A stretch of DNA of 64,000 nt, from the NCBI RefSeq assembly GCF_900107705.1, contig NZ_FNRE01000005.1, forward strand, positions 62,001 to 126,000, read 5' to 3'. Numbering within the stretch: the stretch's first letter is position 1; each line of letters opens with the position of its first letter. The notes beneath the pieces are model-generated. The model saw only the letters and a program-made list of their open reading frames with translations, ran no database searches and was not told the DNA's origin. Shown here in pieces: positions 41,023-49,294 of the stretch. The position numbers and the translations under genes are program-made. This DNA is from Prevotella sp. tc2-28. Its GTDB lineage: Bacteria > Bacteroidota > Bacteroidia > Bacteroidales > Bacteroidaceae.

Positions 41023-41973
41023 TTTTTTATAGCACCATTTCACCGTCAAGTAAGCAAAGCGGAGCAGAGGAAGCGTTTGCTGATGAGCCAGGAGTCCCTG
41101 CAAATATTTGAAGAAAAACGTTTGAGGCTTGTAAGAGAGACTAGCTTCTATCTGCTGTTTGTCAATCCCTACAGCCAAAGCCTGATAATAGACATTGAGC
41201 ATACCTACCTCAAGAGCGAACAGGAAATCCTGCTTGGGGTCATTGGCAGAAAAGTACTGCCAAAGCGTTTCATTGGCTTTGACATAAGACAACACATGTT
41301 TTGTAGACAAATAGTTGGCAAATGTGCTGGCAGAAGAGTCATCTCTATAGAAATAGACTGAATCGTCTACGTATGCCATCTTGTTGGCAGCATGGATGAG
41401 GCGTGGTGTCAGCGCCATATCTTCTGCCATATTGATGCCTTCTACCGACGCTATGCCATGTTCAGTATACATCGTTTTTCGAATCAGACGTGCCCATATA
41501 TGCGGAAGCAGCGTATGTTGTACCAACATCAGTTTCAAAGAGATGTCCTTGTTCAAATGCTGTTCACGATGATAGATTATGGTACCATCTTCAAAATGTG
41601 AGCTATAGTTGCCTGAAACAATATCAGCATCCGTTTGTTGTTGACAGGCCACCAATTTCTCAACAGCATCCATTGCCAGATAATCATCACTGTCTACATT
41701 TAGCACAAAATCTCCCGTCGCAGACTCAAGAGCCGTCTTCCGAGCTGCTCCCAATCCTCGGTTGTGATCATGGCGCACTATATGAACCTGCTGTTCACGA
41801 TGAGGGTATTCCGCAAGGACCTGCCGAATTACAGCCACACTGTTGTCTGGCGTACAGTCGTCAACAAACACATATTCTATATCATCGTACGTCTGTCCGA
41901 AAAGTGTTCGCGCGCACTGTTCGATATATCTCTCTACACCATATACTGGAACCAATATGGAAACCTTCATCAT
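40984..41973 (-). CDS. Family 2 glycosyltransferase
   Basis: The 329-residue enzyme has the GT2 GT-A fold: KVSILVPVYGVERYIEQCARTLFGQTYDDIEYVFVDDCTPDNS at the N-terminus, RHDHNRGLGAARKTALESATGDFVLNVDSDDYL (DxD motif) and AEDMALTPRLIH later. It transfers a sugar from a nucleotide donor to a growing glycan. The first two codons are both ATG, so the start may be 41973 or 41970. It directly follows a second GT2 gene on the same strand with no gap. Substrate specificity cannot be read from sequence. Confidence 0.87.
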   Translation of the reverse strand: MMKVSILVPVYGVERYIEQCARTLFGQTYDDIEYVFVDDCTPDNSVAVIRQVLAEYPHREQQVHIVRHDHNRGLGAARKTALESATGDFVLNVDSDDYLAMDAVEKLVACQQQTDADIVSGNYSSHFEDGTIIYHREQHLNKDISLKLMLVQHTLLPHIWARLIRKTMYTEHGIASVEGINMAEDMALTPRLIHAANKMAYVDDSVYFYRDDSSASTFANYLSTKHVLSYVKANETLWQYFSANDPKQDFLFALEVGMLNVYYQALAVGIDKQQIEASLSYKPQTFFFKYLQGLLAHQQTLPLLRFAYLTVKWCYKKLLLLSDKLQALF

Positions 41974-42789
41974 CTACTCGATAGGGATATGCTTAAACTT
42001 ACTATTCAGGAACGACATCAGTTTTGAGAGCCACTTGATGAGTGGGAAAATGCTTTGGAAATGTGACAATATCGTAAAGTCATGCAACATGCTGTTGTTG
42101 ACACGTGAAAACCTCAGATAATCGTCTTTATAGAAAGGATCTACCAACTCATCTATCATACGACGATTCTCTGTCAGCGTCTCTCTCCAACGTTGTTTGC
42201 TAAGTCCACCGCTCTCACAGAAAGACAAAGGCTGTGTCACACTGGCAATTCTGATTCGGTCTTTTACCAATGGCTCTACAACCGACTTCAGATCGGCTAT
42301 CAACTTGTACGACTCATCAAAGCCATATTTCAGCAACACCTCTCTGCGATAATACACTGACTGATGGCATATTCCAATAGACAAGAGATCATATAGCGTC
42401 ATCACCGCTTTCGGCATTCTACTCTTCCCGCCATAGATGTCACCACCCATGATGATGTCGCCATCGTAACCGTTTACCAACGACAAAACATCCTTATTGG
42501 CAAATTCATCGCCAGCATTCATAAACACCACGTAATCGCCCGACACCAGTTTTACGCCTTTGTTCATAGCATTATAGATGCCACTGTCCTTCTCTGACAC
42601 TGACGTGGTGATGATGTCCTGATTATCTGCAATGATATTGAGGGTTTCGTCCTTACTGCCTCCATCTATTACCACTATTTCCTTCTGAACATAGTCCAAC
42701 AGGCGTATGCTCTTTAGCGTACGCAACAACCCGTCAGCGTTGTTGTAGGTGACAACAATGATGGAATATAGCCTTTTCTTACCGTCCAT
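41974..42789 (-). CDS. Family 2 glycosyltransferase (WcaA/WbuB-like)
   Basis: The 271-residue enzyme reads LYSIIVVTYNNADGLLRTLKSIRLLDYVQKEIVVIDGGSKDETLNII, then EKDSGIYNAMNKGVKLVSGDYVVFMNAGDEF, the signature of colanic-acid-type GT2 enzymes. CHQSVYYRREVLLKYG and FCESGGLS are further typical elements. It is the first gene of the glycosyltransferase pair and lies 6 bp behind nadD on the same strand, so it may be co-transcribed from the yicC promoter at 44.8 kb. Confidence 0.87.
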   Translation of the reverse strand: MDGKKRLYSIIVVTYNNADGLLRTLKSIRLLDYVQKEIVVIDGGSKDETLNIIADNQDIITTSVSEKDSGIYNAMNKGVKLVSGDYVVFMNAGDEFANKDVLSLVNGYDGDIIMGGDIYGGKSRMPKAVMTLYDLLSIGICHQSVYYRREVLLKYGFDESYKLIADLKSVVEPLVKDRIRIASVTQPLSFCESGGLSKQRWRETLTENRRMIDELVDPFYKDDYLRFSRVNNSMLHDFTILSHFQSIFPLIKWLSKLMSFLNSKFKHIPIE

Positions 42790-42795
42790 AACTGC

Positions 42796-43335
42796 CTATC
42801 GATAATAATGTTCTACCAACGTTTCAATTGCTTCAGGTACCAGTCCGCTGATGCGCTCCCCTGCCCTTACCTTCTGCCGAATCTCCGTGCTCGACACATC
42901 GAGTAAGGGGACATCGATGGTGCCAGGATACTCGTCGCGCGGATAAACGATGACGTCATAGTTGCGGAGGATATCCTTCCACTGTCGCCAGCGTTCGAAA
43001 TGGGCCCAGTTGTCACCGCCTATCAATAGGAAGAACTCACAATCAGGGTAGTCCTCCGACAGCTGATGCAAGGTGTTCCAAGTGTAGGAAGGCTTGGGCA
43101 AGTGGAACTCATAGTCAGAGGCACAGACACCTTCCACACCCTCCAATGCTTTTTGTGCCAGTTCCAGTCGCAAGTTATCATCTAAGAGATCTGCCTGTTG
43201 TTTCAAGGGATTCTGGGGCGACACCATCAGCCACACCTCGTCCAGTCCACATTGTTTCTGAACAGCCTGTGCCAGAGCAACATGTCCGCGATGTATGGGG
43301 TTGAACGAGCCTCCGAAAATCCCTATTTTCTTCAT
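42796..43335 (-). CDS. nadD: Nicotinate-nucleotide adenylyltransferase
   Basis: The 179-residue enzyme makes deamido-NAD from nicotinate mononucleotide and ATP. It shows KKIGIFGGSFNPIHRGHVALAQ (GSFNPxHxGH), LMVSPQNPLK, LIGGDNW and VSSTEIRQKVRAG (ISSTxIR motif). Length is normal. The start overlaps the gmk stop by 4 bases (ATGA-type coupling), and the order yicC-gmk-nadD is common in Bacteroidota. Confidence 0.94.
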   Translation of the reverse strand: MKKIGIFGGSFNPIHRGHVALAQAVQKQCGLDEVWLMVSPQNPLKQQADLLDDNLRLELAQKALEGVEGVCASDYEFHLPKPSYTWNTLHQLSEDYPDCEFFLLIGGDNWAHFERWRQWKDILRNYDVIVYPRDEYPGTIDVPLLDVSSTEIRQKVRAGERISGLVPEAIETLVEHYYR

Positions 43336-43901
43336 CCAAGAAATGCTTTAACAACCTGTAATGCCTCCTGCTTGGCAGTCTCCAAATCATCATTTACGAT
43401 AACCCTGTCGAACTGCGAGGCAAACGTCAGTTCATATTCCGCCTTTGCCAGACGCTGTTCTATAGCCTCCGGAGTATCGGTGGCACGCCCGACAAGACGC
43501 CTGCGAAGCTCCTCCACCGATGGAGGCTGGATAAACAGGCTCAGGGCTTCGTCGCCATAGTATTTCTTAATGTTCACGCCTCCTTTCACGTCAACGTCGA
43601 ACACCACGTTCTGACCTTGGTTACGCTGGTTCTCGACTTGTTGCTTCAGCGTTCCATAGAAACGATCTGCATAAACCTCCTCATACTCCAGGAACTCGTT
43701 GTTCTGAATCTTCTCCTTAAACGCATCTGGCGTCAGGAAGAAATACTCCACGCCATCCTGTTCCGATCCACGAGGGGCTCTCGAAGTGCATGAGATAGAG
43801 AAGTACAGTTTCAGTTCGGGATGTTCCCGCATCAGCCATTGCACAATAGTCGACTTTCCGCTACCCGATGGTGCCGAAACGATAAGCATCTTGCCTTTCA
43901 T
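43332..43901 (-). CDS. gmk: Guanylate kinase
   Basis: The 189-residue enzyme phosphorylates GMP. It has the P-loop SAPSGSGKSTIVQWLM, SCTSRAPRGSEQDGVEYFFLT (GMP-binding) and VVFDVDVKGGVNIKK. The start at 43901 (MKGKMLIVSAPSG) is preferred because it lies one base behind the yicC stop (TGATATG); an in-frame ATG at 43913 would overlap that gene. It is part of yicC-gmk-nadD. Confidence 0.94.
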   Translation of the reverse strand: MKGKMLIVSAPSGSGKSTIVQWLMREHPELKLYFSISCTSRAPRGSEQDGVEYFFLTPDAFKEKIQNNEFLEYEEVYADRFYGTLKQQVENQRNQGQNVVFDVDVKGGVNIKKYYGDEALSLFIQPPSVEELRRRLVGRATDTPEAIEQRLAKAEYELTFASQFDRVIVNDDLETAKQEALQVVKAFLG

Positions 43902-43902
43902 A

Positions 43903-44775
43903 TCACAGTGCATTTAATACCTGTTCCTTGATCTGTTCCAGTTCGTCCTTCATCTTGACGACGATGTTCTGCATCTCAGCTTGGTTCGACTTCGAGCCGG
44001 TGGTGTTGATTTCGCGTCCCATTTCCTGGGCGATGAAACCCAGTTTCTTGCCTTGTCCGGCTTGGTCAGCCATCGTCTCACGGAAGTATTTCAAGTGGTT
44101 GGTCAGTCGCTGTTTCTCCTCGCTGATGTCCAGTTTCTCGATATAATAGATGAGTTCCTGTTCCAAGCGGTTCTTGTCGTACTCCGCTTCAGGAATCTGC
44201 TTCAGTCCATCCACGATACGGTTGCGAATCTTCTCCACACGAGACTTCTCGTACGGTTCGATGGAAGCCAGTAGTTGCTCGATGTTGTCTATCTTCTCGG
44301 CAAATTTCTTCTCCAGTGCGGCACCCTCCTGCGTACGGAAGTCCACCAGGTTCTGAACGGCTTCGCACACCCCTTGACGAGCTGCCTGCCATTCCTCGTC
44401 ATCCAGCACCTCCACCTCGGTCTTGCTCAGCACGTCAGGCATGCGCGTCAGTGTCATCATCCAGTCGATGCCCTCCAACTGATTCTGCTCAGCAAAGGCA
44501 TGCAACTGGTTATAGTAGCTCTGCATCAGCGCCGTGTTGACAGGAGCCGCTTCCGTGGTGGCATCCTTCTCTATCCAGATGCAGAATTCCACCTTACCTC
44601 TCAACAGTCGTTCAGCAATCAGCTGTCGGATTTCCATCTCCTTCTCACGGTAAAGCGGAGCAATACGGGTGTTCAGATCCAACTGTTTGGAGTTGAGCGA
44701 CTTAATCTCTACATTGATTTTCTTTCCTTTGTAGGCCACGACGGTCTTCCCGTAGCCTGTCATTGACTGTATCAT
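43903..44775 (-). CDS. yicC: YicC-family endoribonuclease
   Basis: The 290-residue protein has IQSMTGYGK at the start, VEIKSLNSKQLDLNTRIAPLYREKEMEIRQLI, and the C-terminal DUF1732 part EELKQIPEAEYDKNRLEQEL... through GREINTTGSKSNQAEMQNIVVKMKDELEQIKEQVLN. YicC proteins are RNases involved in RNA turnover. The start at 44775 follows from the minus-strand promoter TACCTTTG at 44810-44803; the longer frame to 44865 lies upstream of it. It heads the operon with gmk and nadD. Confidence 0.9.
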   Translation of the reverse strand: MIQSMTGYGKTVVAYKGKKINVEIKSLNSKQLDLNTRIAPLYREKEMEIRQLIAERLLRGKVEFCIWIEKDATTEAAPVNTALMQSYYNQLHAFAEQNQLEGIDWMMTLTRMPDVLSKTEVEVLDDEEWQAARQGVCEAVQNLVDFRTQEGAALEKKFAEKIDNIEQLLASIEPYEKSRVEKIRNRIVDGLKQIPEAEYDKNRLEQELIYYIEKLDISEEKQRLTNHLKYFRETMADQAGQGKKLGFIAQEMGREINTTGSKSNQAEMQNIVVKMKDELEQIKEQVLNAL

Positions 44776-44802
44776 AATGTTGTTTTTCTTTAATATTGAC
44801 GA

Positions 44803-44860
44803 CAAAGGTACAAAAAATATCTTAAACATGCGAAGAATGACGAGAAAATTCGTACCTTTG
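44803..44860. promoter_or_regulatory. Divergent promoters of yicC and tsaB
   Basis: TACCTTTG occurs on the minus strand at 44810-44803 (yicC) and on the plus strand at 44853-44860 (tsaB). Both genes begin about 28 bp from their element. Confidence 0.75.
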
Positions 44861-44887
44861 CACATTATTTAATATAAGCAAAGAGAA

Positions 44888-45583
44888 ATGGCTTGTATAT
44901 TACATATAGAAACAAGTACAAACGTTTGTTCGGTGGCTGTCTCTGAAGACGGACAATGCATCTTCGAGCAATCAGCGCACGGAGACAAGGGTGCGGGTGC
45001 TGAGCAACTGGGCACAATGGTGGACGAGGCGCTCTCCTTTACCGACAATCACGCCATCCCTTTCGATGCCGTCAGTGTCAGCTGTGGTCCCGGTTCCTAT
45101 ACCGGATTGCGCATTGGCATCTCTATGGCTAAGGGAATCTGCTATGGGCGCGATTTAAAATTGCTGGCTGTTCCCACTTTGGAACTGTTGTGTGTCCCTG
45201 TCTTGCTGCGCCATCCTGAACTGGAGGAGAATGCCCTGCTGTGTCCGATGCTTGATGCACGCCGCATGGAGGTCTATGCCGCCCTCTACGACCGTTCGCT
45301 GAAGACGGTGCGCGAGGTGAAGGCCGACATTGTCGGTGCAGACACCTATCGCCAATGGCTCGACGAGCGCCCTGTGTATTTCTTCGGCAACGGTGCCCAA
45401 AAGTGCATGGAGACCATCCAGCATCCCAACGCCCATCTGATAGAAGGCATTGAGCCGTTGGCTAAATGGATGCAACCCCTGGCAGAAAAACGTTTCCTTA
45501 ACGACCAGTTCGAGGACGTAGCCTATTTCGTTCCCTTCTACCTGAAGGACTTTGTCGCTATCAAGCCAAAGCCGTTGCTGTAA
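44888..45583 (+). CDS. tsaB: tRNA threonylcarbamoyladenosine biosynthesis protein TsaB
   Basis: The 231-residue protein belongs to the ASKHA fold: CILHIETSTNVCSVAVSEDG, SVSCGPGSYTGLRIGISMAKGICYG (typical of TsaB) and LLCPMLDARRMEVYAALYD. It pairs with TsaD to place t6A on tRNA. The window also carries tcdA (13.7 kb), which acts later on the same base. A heptamer repeat follows its stop codon and separates it from the DUF4290 gene. Confidence 0.93.
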   Translation: MACILHIETSTNVCSVAVSEDGQCIFEQSAHGDKGAGAEQLGTMVDEALSFTDNHAIPFDAVSVSCGPGSYTGLRIGISMAKGICYGRDLKLLAVPTLELLCVPVLLRHPELEENALLCPMLDARRMEVYAALYDRSLKTVREVKADIVGADTYRQWLDERPVYFFGNGAQKCMETIQHPNAHLIEGIEPLAKWMQPLAEKRFLNDQFEDVAYFVPFYLKDFVAIKPKPLL

Positions 45584-45613
45584 GGGAAAAGTGAAAAGTG
45601 AAAAGTGAAAAAT
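45584..45613. repeat. AAAAGTG heptamer array between tsaB and the DUF4290 gene
   Basis: Three full GAAAAGTG-type 7-bp units and a partial one fill the gap exactly from the tsaB stop to the next start codon. The array supplies the AT-rich leader of the downstream gene. Confidence 0.65.
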
Positions 45614-45614
45614 T

Positions 45615-46217
45615 ATGGAAATCAAAGGATTAGACTATAACACCCAGCGCGAGAAGCTGGTTATGCCTGAATATGGGCGAGAGATTCAGAAAATGGTTGA
45701 GTTGGCTATCAGTCTGCCCACCAAGGAAGAGCGCATGCAATGCGCCAAGGCCATTATCCAACAGATGGAGAGCAAGAATCCGCAGATTCGTGATAATGCC
45801 GACTACCAGCAGACACTCTGGGACCACCTGTTCCTGATGAGCCACAAGCAGTTAGACATTGACTGGCCCTTTGATGTCAGCAATGCTGAGAAGATTCATT
45901 CCAAGCCCCAGCCCATTCCCATTGTCAAGGAGAACGGTCAGGCACACATGCGCCACTACGGACGACTGATAATGGAGATCTTCGAGAAACTGAAGACCAT
46001 GCCTGAAGGTGCTGAGCGCGACGAACTGGTGCGCCTCACTGCCAACCAGATGAAACGCGACCTCGCCGCTTGGGGACACGGGTTGAACGACAACGAGAAG
46101 ATTGCCGACGACCTGGCTCGCTTTACGGACGGCAAGATACAAATAGACCTGTCTATGTTCCAATTCGAACCAGTTGGCGTGCCAGCTGGCGAGGGCAAGC
46201 GCAAGAAGAGGAAATAA
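45615..46217 (+). CDS. DUF4290 family protein
   Basis: The 200-residue protein matches DUF4290, a Bacteroidota family usually directly upstream of murA: LDYNTQREKLVMPEYGREIQKMVE, IRDNADYQQTLWDHLFLMSHKQLDIDWPFD, HMRHYGRLIMEIFEKL and a basic tail GKRKKRK. The function is unknown; the genomic link to peptidoglycan synthesis is conserved and repeats here, with murA 19 bp downstream. No signal peptide or membrane segment is visible. Confidence 0.85.
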   Translation: MEIKGLDYNTQREKLVMPEYGREIQKMVELAISLPTKEERMQCAKAIIQQMESKNPQIRDNADYQQTLWDHLFLMSHKQLDIDWPFDVSNAEKIHSKPQPIPIVKENGQAHMRHYGRLIMEIFEKLKTMPEGAERDELVRLTANQMKRDLAAWGHGLNDNEKIADDLARFTDGKIQIDLSMFQFEPVGVPAGEGKRKKRK

Positions 46218-46235
46218 CCCATCACACTTTTTGAT

Positions 46236-47549
46236 ATGGCATCATTTAAAATCGAGGGTGGACACCTGCTAAGCGGAACCATCACACCACAAGGCGCCAA
46301 GAACGAAGCACTTCAAGTCATCTGTGCTACGCTGCTGACCAGTGAGCCGGTGACGATTCACAACATCCCGAACATCCGCGATGTGAACAACCTCATCCAA
46401 CTGCTCCGAGACATCGACGTGAAGGTGACTCGTGACAACAGCGATGAGCACACCTACACCTTCCAGGCCGACCAGCTCGACATACGATACCTTGAAAGCG
46501 ATGAGTTCGTTCAGAAATGTGCCACACTACGCGGCTCCGTCATGATGATCGGTCCGTTACTGGCACGCATGGGCAAGGCGGTCATCACCAAGCCTGGAGG
46601 CGACAAGATAGGTCGTCGCCGACTGGACACCCACTTCCTGGGCTTCAAGCACCTGGGTGCCAAGTTCCGTCATATCGAGAGTCGCAATGTCTACGAGATA
46701 GGAGCCCGACAGTTGAAGGGAACCTACATGCTCCTTGACGAGGCCTCGGTCACGGGTACTGCCAACATCATCATGGCAGCAGTCTTTGCTGAGGACACCA
46801 CGACGATTTACAATGCTGCCTGCGAACCTTATATCCAGCAACTCTGTCACCTGCTGAACCGCATGGGTGCCAACATCAGCGGCATCGGTTCCAACCTGTT
46901 GACCATCGTGGGGGTAAAGAGCCTTCACGGCACAGAGCATCGCCTCTTGCCCGACATGATTGAGGTAGGTTCGTTCATCGGTATGGCTGCCATGTGTGGC
47001 AACGGTGTGCGCATCAAGGACGTGTCGCTGAAAGACCTGGGCATCATCCCCGATGCTTTCCGCAGACTGGGCGTGAAGGTAGAGGTAGACGGCGACGACC
47101 TCTTTGTTCCGCATCAGAAGCACTATGTCGTCGACTCATTTATCGACGGTACCATCATGACACTGGCGGATGCCCCCTGGCCCGGACTGACTCCCGACCT
47201 GTTGTCCGTCATGATTGTCGTAGCCACCCAGGCTCGCGGCTCGGTGCTCATCCACCAGAAGATGTTTGAGAGTCGCCTGTTCTTTGTCGACAAGCTCATC
47301 GATATGGGAGCCCAGATTATCCTCTGCGACCCCCACCGTGCCGTTGTTGTCGGACACGACCGCAAAATGACCCTTCGTGCCCAGCGCATGTCCAGTCCGG
47401 ACATCCGAGCAGGAATAGCCCTGCTGATAGCCGCGATGAGTGCCAATGGAACCAGTACCATCAGCAATATCGAACAGATAGACCGAGGCTACGAGGATAT
47501 CGAAGGACGCCTCAATGCGCTCGGAGCCAAAATAGAGAGAAAAAACTAG
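46236..47549 (+). CDS. murA: UDP-N-acetylglucosamine 1-carboxyvinyltransferase with Asp at the Cys site
   Basis: The 437-residue enzyme catalyses the first committed step of peptidoglycan synthesis. It shows GGHLLSGTITPQGAKNEALQVI (the Lys-Asn pair), LRGSVMMIGPLLARMG, the active-site loop KPGGDKIGRRRLDTHF (D123) and EVGSFIGMAA. In most bacteria the loop carries a Cys that fosfomycin alkylates; an Asp at this place, as here, is known from mycobacteria and chlamydiae to give intrinsic fosfomycin resistance. The end coincides with an array of ATCTAGA-type 9-bp repeats in front of rimM. Confidence 0.94.
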   Translation: MASFKIEGGHLLSGTITPQGAKNEALQVICATLLTSEPVTIHNIPNIRDVNNLIQLLRDIDVKVTRDNSDEHTYTFQADQLDIRYLESDEFVQKCATLRGSVMMIGPLLARMGKAVITKPGGDKIGRRRLDTHFLGFKHLGAKFRHIESRNVYEIGARQLKGTYMLLDEASVTGTANIIMAAVFAEDTTTIYNAACEPYIQQLCHLLNRMGANISGIGSNLLTIVGVKSLHGTEHRLLPDMIEVGSFIGMAAMCGNGVRIKDVSLKDLGIIPDAFRRLGVKVEVDGDDLFVPHQKHYVVDSFIDGTIMTLADAPWPGLTPDLLSVMIVVATQARGSVLIHQKMFESRLFFVDKLIDMGAQIILCDPHRAVVVGHDRKMTLRAQRMSSPDIRAGIALLIAAMSANGTSTISNIEQIDRGYEDIEGRLNALGAKIERKN

Positions 47550-47597
47550 AAAATCTAGACAATCTAGACAATCTAGATAATCTAGAAAATCTAGATC
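47544..47597. repeat. 9-bp ATCTAGANN tandem array between murA and rimM
   Basis: Units at 47553, 47562, 47571, 47580 and 47589 (ATCTAGACA twice, ATCTAGATA, ATCTAGAAA, ATCTAGATC), preceded by a degenerate unit that contains the murA stop. Bases 47562-47588 are the exact inverse complement of 52821-52847. Confidence 0.8.
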
Positions 47598-47606
47598 AAA
47601 AAAAAG

Positions 47607-48116
47607 ATGATTAAACAAGAGGACGTTTACAAGATAGGCCGTCTGGGCAAGGCGCACGGTGTGAAGGGCGAGGTGTCGTTCCAGTTTGACGACGACATCT
47701 TCGACACTTCGGATGCCGACTACCTCATTCTCGAGATTGACGGTATCCTGGTACCTTTCTTCATCGAGGAATACCGTTTCCGCAACGATGCGCTGGCGCT
47801 GATCAAGTTCTGCGATGTGGACACCCAGCAGCGGGCTTCCGAACTGACCGGATGCGACGTCTACTTCCCCCGTTCCATCGCCGATGAGAGTACGGAAGGT
47901 CCCTCGCTGGCCATGCTGGTAGGCTTCGACATCGTGGATGCCTCCAACAATGCGGTGGTGGGCAAGATAGCCTCCGTTGACGATACCACGCAGAACATCC
48001 TGTTCGAACTGGAGGACGGCCGACTGATTCCCGCCTCTGACGACCTGATAGAAGCTATCAATACAGAACAGCAAACCATCAAGATGAATATCCCCAGTGG
48101 ATTATTAACGATATGA
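47607..48116 (+). CDS. rimM: Ribosome maturation factor RimM
   Basis: The 169-residue protein has VYKIGRLGKAHGVKGEVSFQF (conserved GxxGxxGxxGE start), FIEEYRFRNDALALIKFCDVDTQQRASELTGCDVYF and the PRC-barrel half LVGFDIVDASNNAVVGKIASVDD...LIPASDDLIEAI. It helps 30S subunit assembly around S19. The end overlaps the dxr start by 4 bases, so the two are coupled. Confidence 0.93.
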   Translation: MIKQEDVYKIGRLGKAHGVKGEVSFQFDDDIFDTSDADYLILEIDGILVPFFIEEYRFRNDALALIKFCDVDTQQRASELTGCDVYFPRSIADESTEGPSLAMLVGFDIVDASNNAVVGKIASVDDTTQNILFELEDGRLIPASDDLIEAINTEQQTIKMNIPSGLLTI

Positions 48117-49273
48117 AAAAGAAGAAACAAATAGCCATTCTCGGCTCTACGGGTTCCATCGGAACCCAGGCGCTACAAGTCATCCAGGAGCACGCCGACC
48201 TCTATGAGGTCTACTGTCTGACTGCCAATAACCGGATAGAACTGCTTGCCCAACAGGCTCACCAGTTCAAGCCAGCCGCTATCGTCGTTGCCAACGAGCA
48301 GCACTACGAAGCACTCAAGGACCTGATGGCTGACCTGCCCGACGTGAAGGTCTATGCCGGTGCCAAGGCCATCGACGAGATTGTGGAAGCCCAGCCCATC
48401 GACATCGTGCTCACCGCTATGGTGGGCTTTGCAGGACTGTCGCCCACGATTCATGCCATCAAGGCGCACAAGGCCATTGCCCTTGCCAACAAGGAAACGC
48501 TGGTCGTTGCCGGTGAGCTGATTCGCGACCTGGCTGCTGAGTACCACGCACCCATCCTGCCTGTCGACAGCGAGCACTCTGCCATCTTCCAGAGCTTGGT
48601 GGGTGAGGACGACAACCCCATCGAGAAGATTCTGCTGACGGCCTCAGGCGGTCCGTTCCGCAACTTCACGATGGAGCAGATTGCCAAGGTCACCAAGGCC
48701 GATGCCCTGCGCCATCCCACCTGGGACATGGGTGCGAAGATCACCATCGATTCCGCATCGATGATGAACAAGGGCTTCGAGGTCATCGAGGCCAAGTGGC
48801 TCTTCGGTGTCAAGGCCTCGCAGATACAAGTGCTGGTTCATCCGCAGAGCATTGTCCACTCTGCCGTGCAGTTCCACGACGGAGCCGTCAAGGCGCAGCT
48901 GGGTGTGCCCGACATGCGACTGCCCATCCAGTATGCCTTCTCGTTCCCCAAGCGCCTGACGCTCAGCGGCGACCGTCTGGACCTTTTTGCCACGCAGCAT
49001 CTGGACTTCTTCGAGCCCGACCTCAAGAAGTTCCGTTGTCTGGCGCTCGCCTTCGAGGCTATCCAGCGAGGTGGTAACATGCCTTGCATCGTCAATGCCG
49101 CCAACGAGATAGTGAACCGCGGGTTCCTCGAGGACAAGTGCGGATTCCTGCAGATGGCTGACATCATTGCCGAGACCATGCAGCGTTGCACCTACTCCGC
49201 CACACCCGACTACGATACCTACATCGCCACGGATGCAGAAGCTCGTCGCATAGCAAGCGAGCTTATGAAGTGA
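48113..49273 (+). CDS. dxr: 1-deoxy-D-xylulose-5-phosphate reductoisomerase
   Basis: The 386-residue enzyme of the methylerythritol phosphate pathway has the NADPH loop IAILGSTGSIGTQALQVI, ALANKETLVVAGELI, PVDSEHSAIFQSL (metal-binding Asp/Glu), ASGGPFRNF, HPTWDMGAKITIDSASMMNKGFEVIEAKWLFG and HPQSIVHSAVQF. Length is normal. It overlaps rimM and is followed by rseP; the same order rimM-dxr-rseP occurs in many Bacteroidota. Confidence 0.95.
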   Translation: MKKKKQIAILGSTGSIGTQALQVIQEHADLYEVYCLTANNRIELLAQQAHQFKPAAIVVANEQHYEALKDLMADLPDVKVYAGAKAIDEIVEAQPIDIVLTAMVGFAGLSPTIHAIKAHKAIALANKETLVVAGELIRDLAAEYHAPILPVDSEHSAIFQSLVGEDDNPIEKILLTASGGPFRNFTMEQIAKVTKADALRHPTWDMGAKITIDSASMMNKGFEVIEAKWLFGVKASQIQVLVHPQSIVHSAVQFHDGAVKAQLGVPDMRLPIQYAFSFPKRLTLSGDRLDLFATQHLDFFEPDLKKFRCLALAFEAIQRGGNMPCIVNAANEIVNRGFLEDKCGFLQMADIIAETMQRCTYSATPDYDTYIATDAEARRIASELMK

Positions 49274-49288
49274 AAAGTGAAAAGTAAA
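49268..49288. repeat. AAGTGAA heptamers between dxr and rseP
   Basis: AAGTGAAAAGTGAAAAGTAAA overlaps the dxr stop codon and runs to 7 bases before the rseP ATG. The sequence from the repeat to the start codon (AAATTATGGAAA) resembles that at 45608-45619. Confidence 0.6.
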
Positions 49289-49294
49289 TAAATT

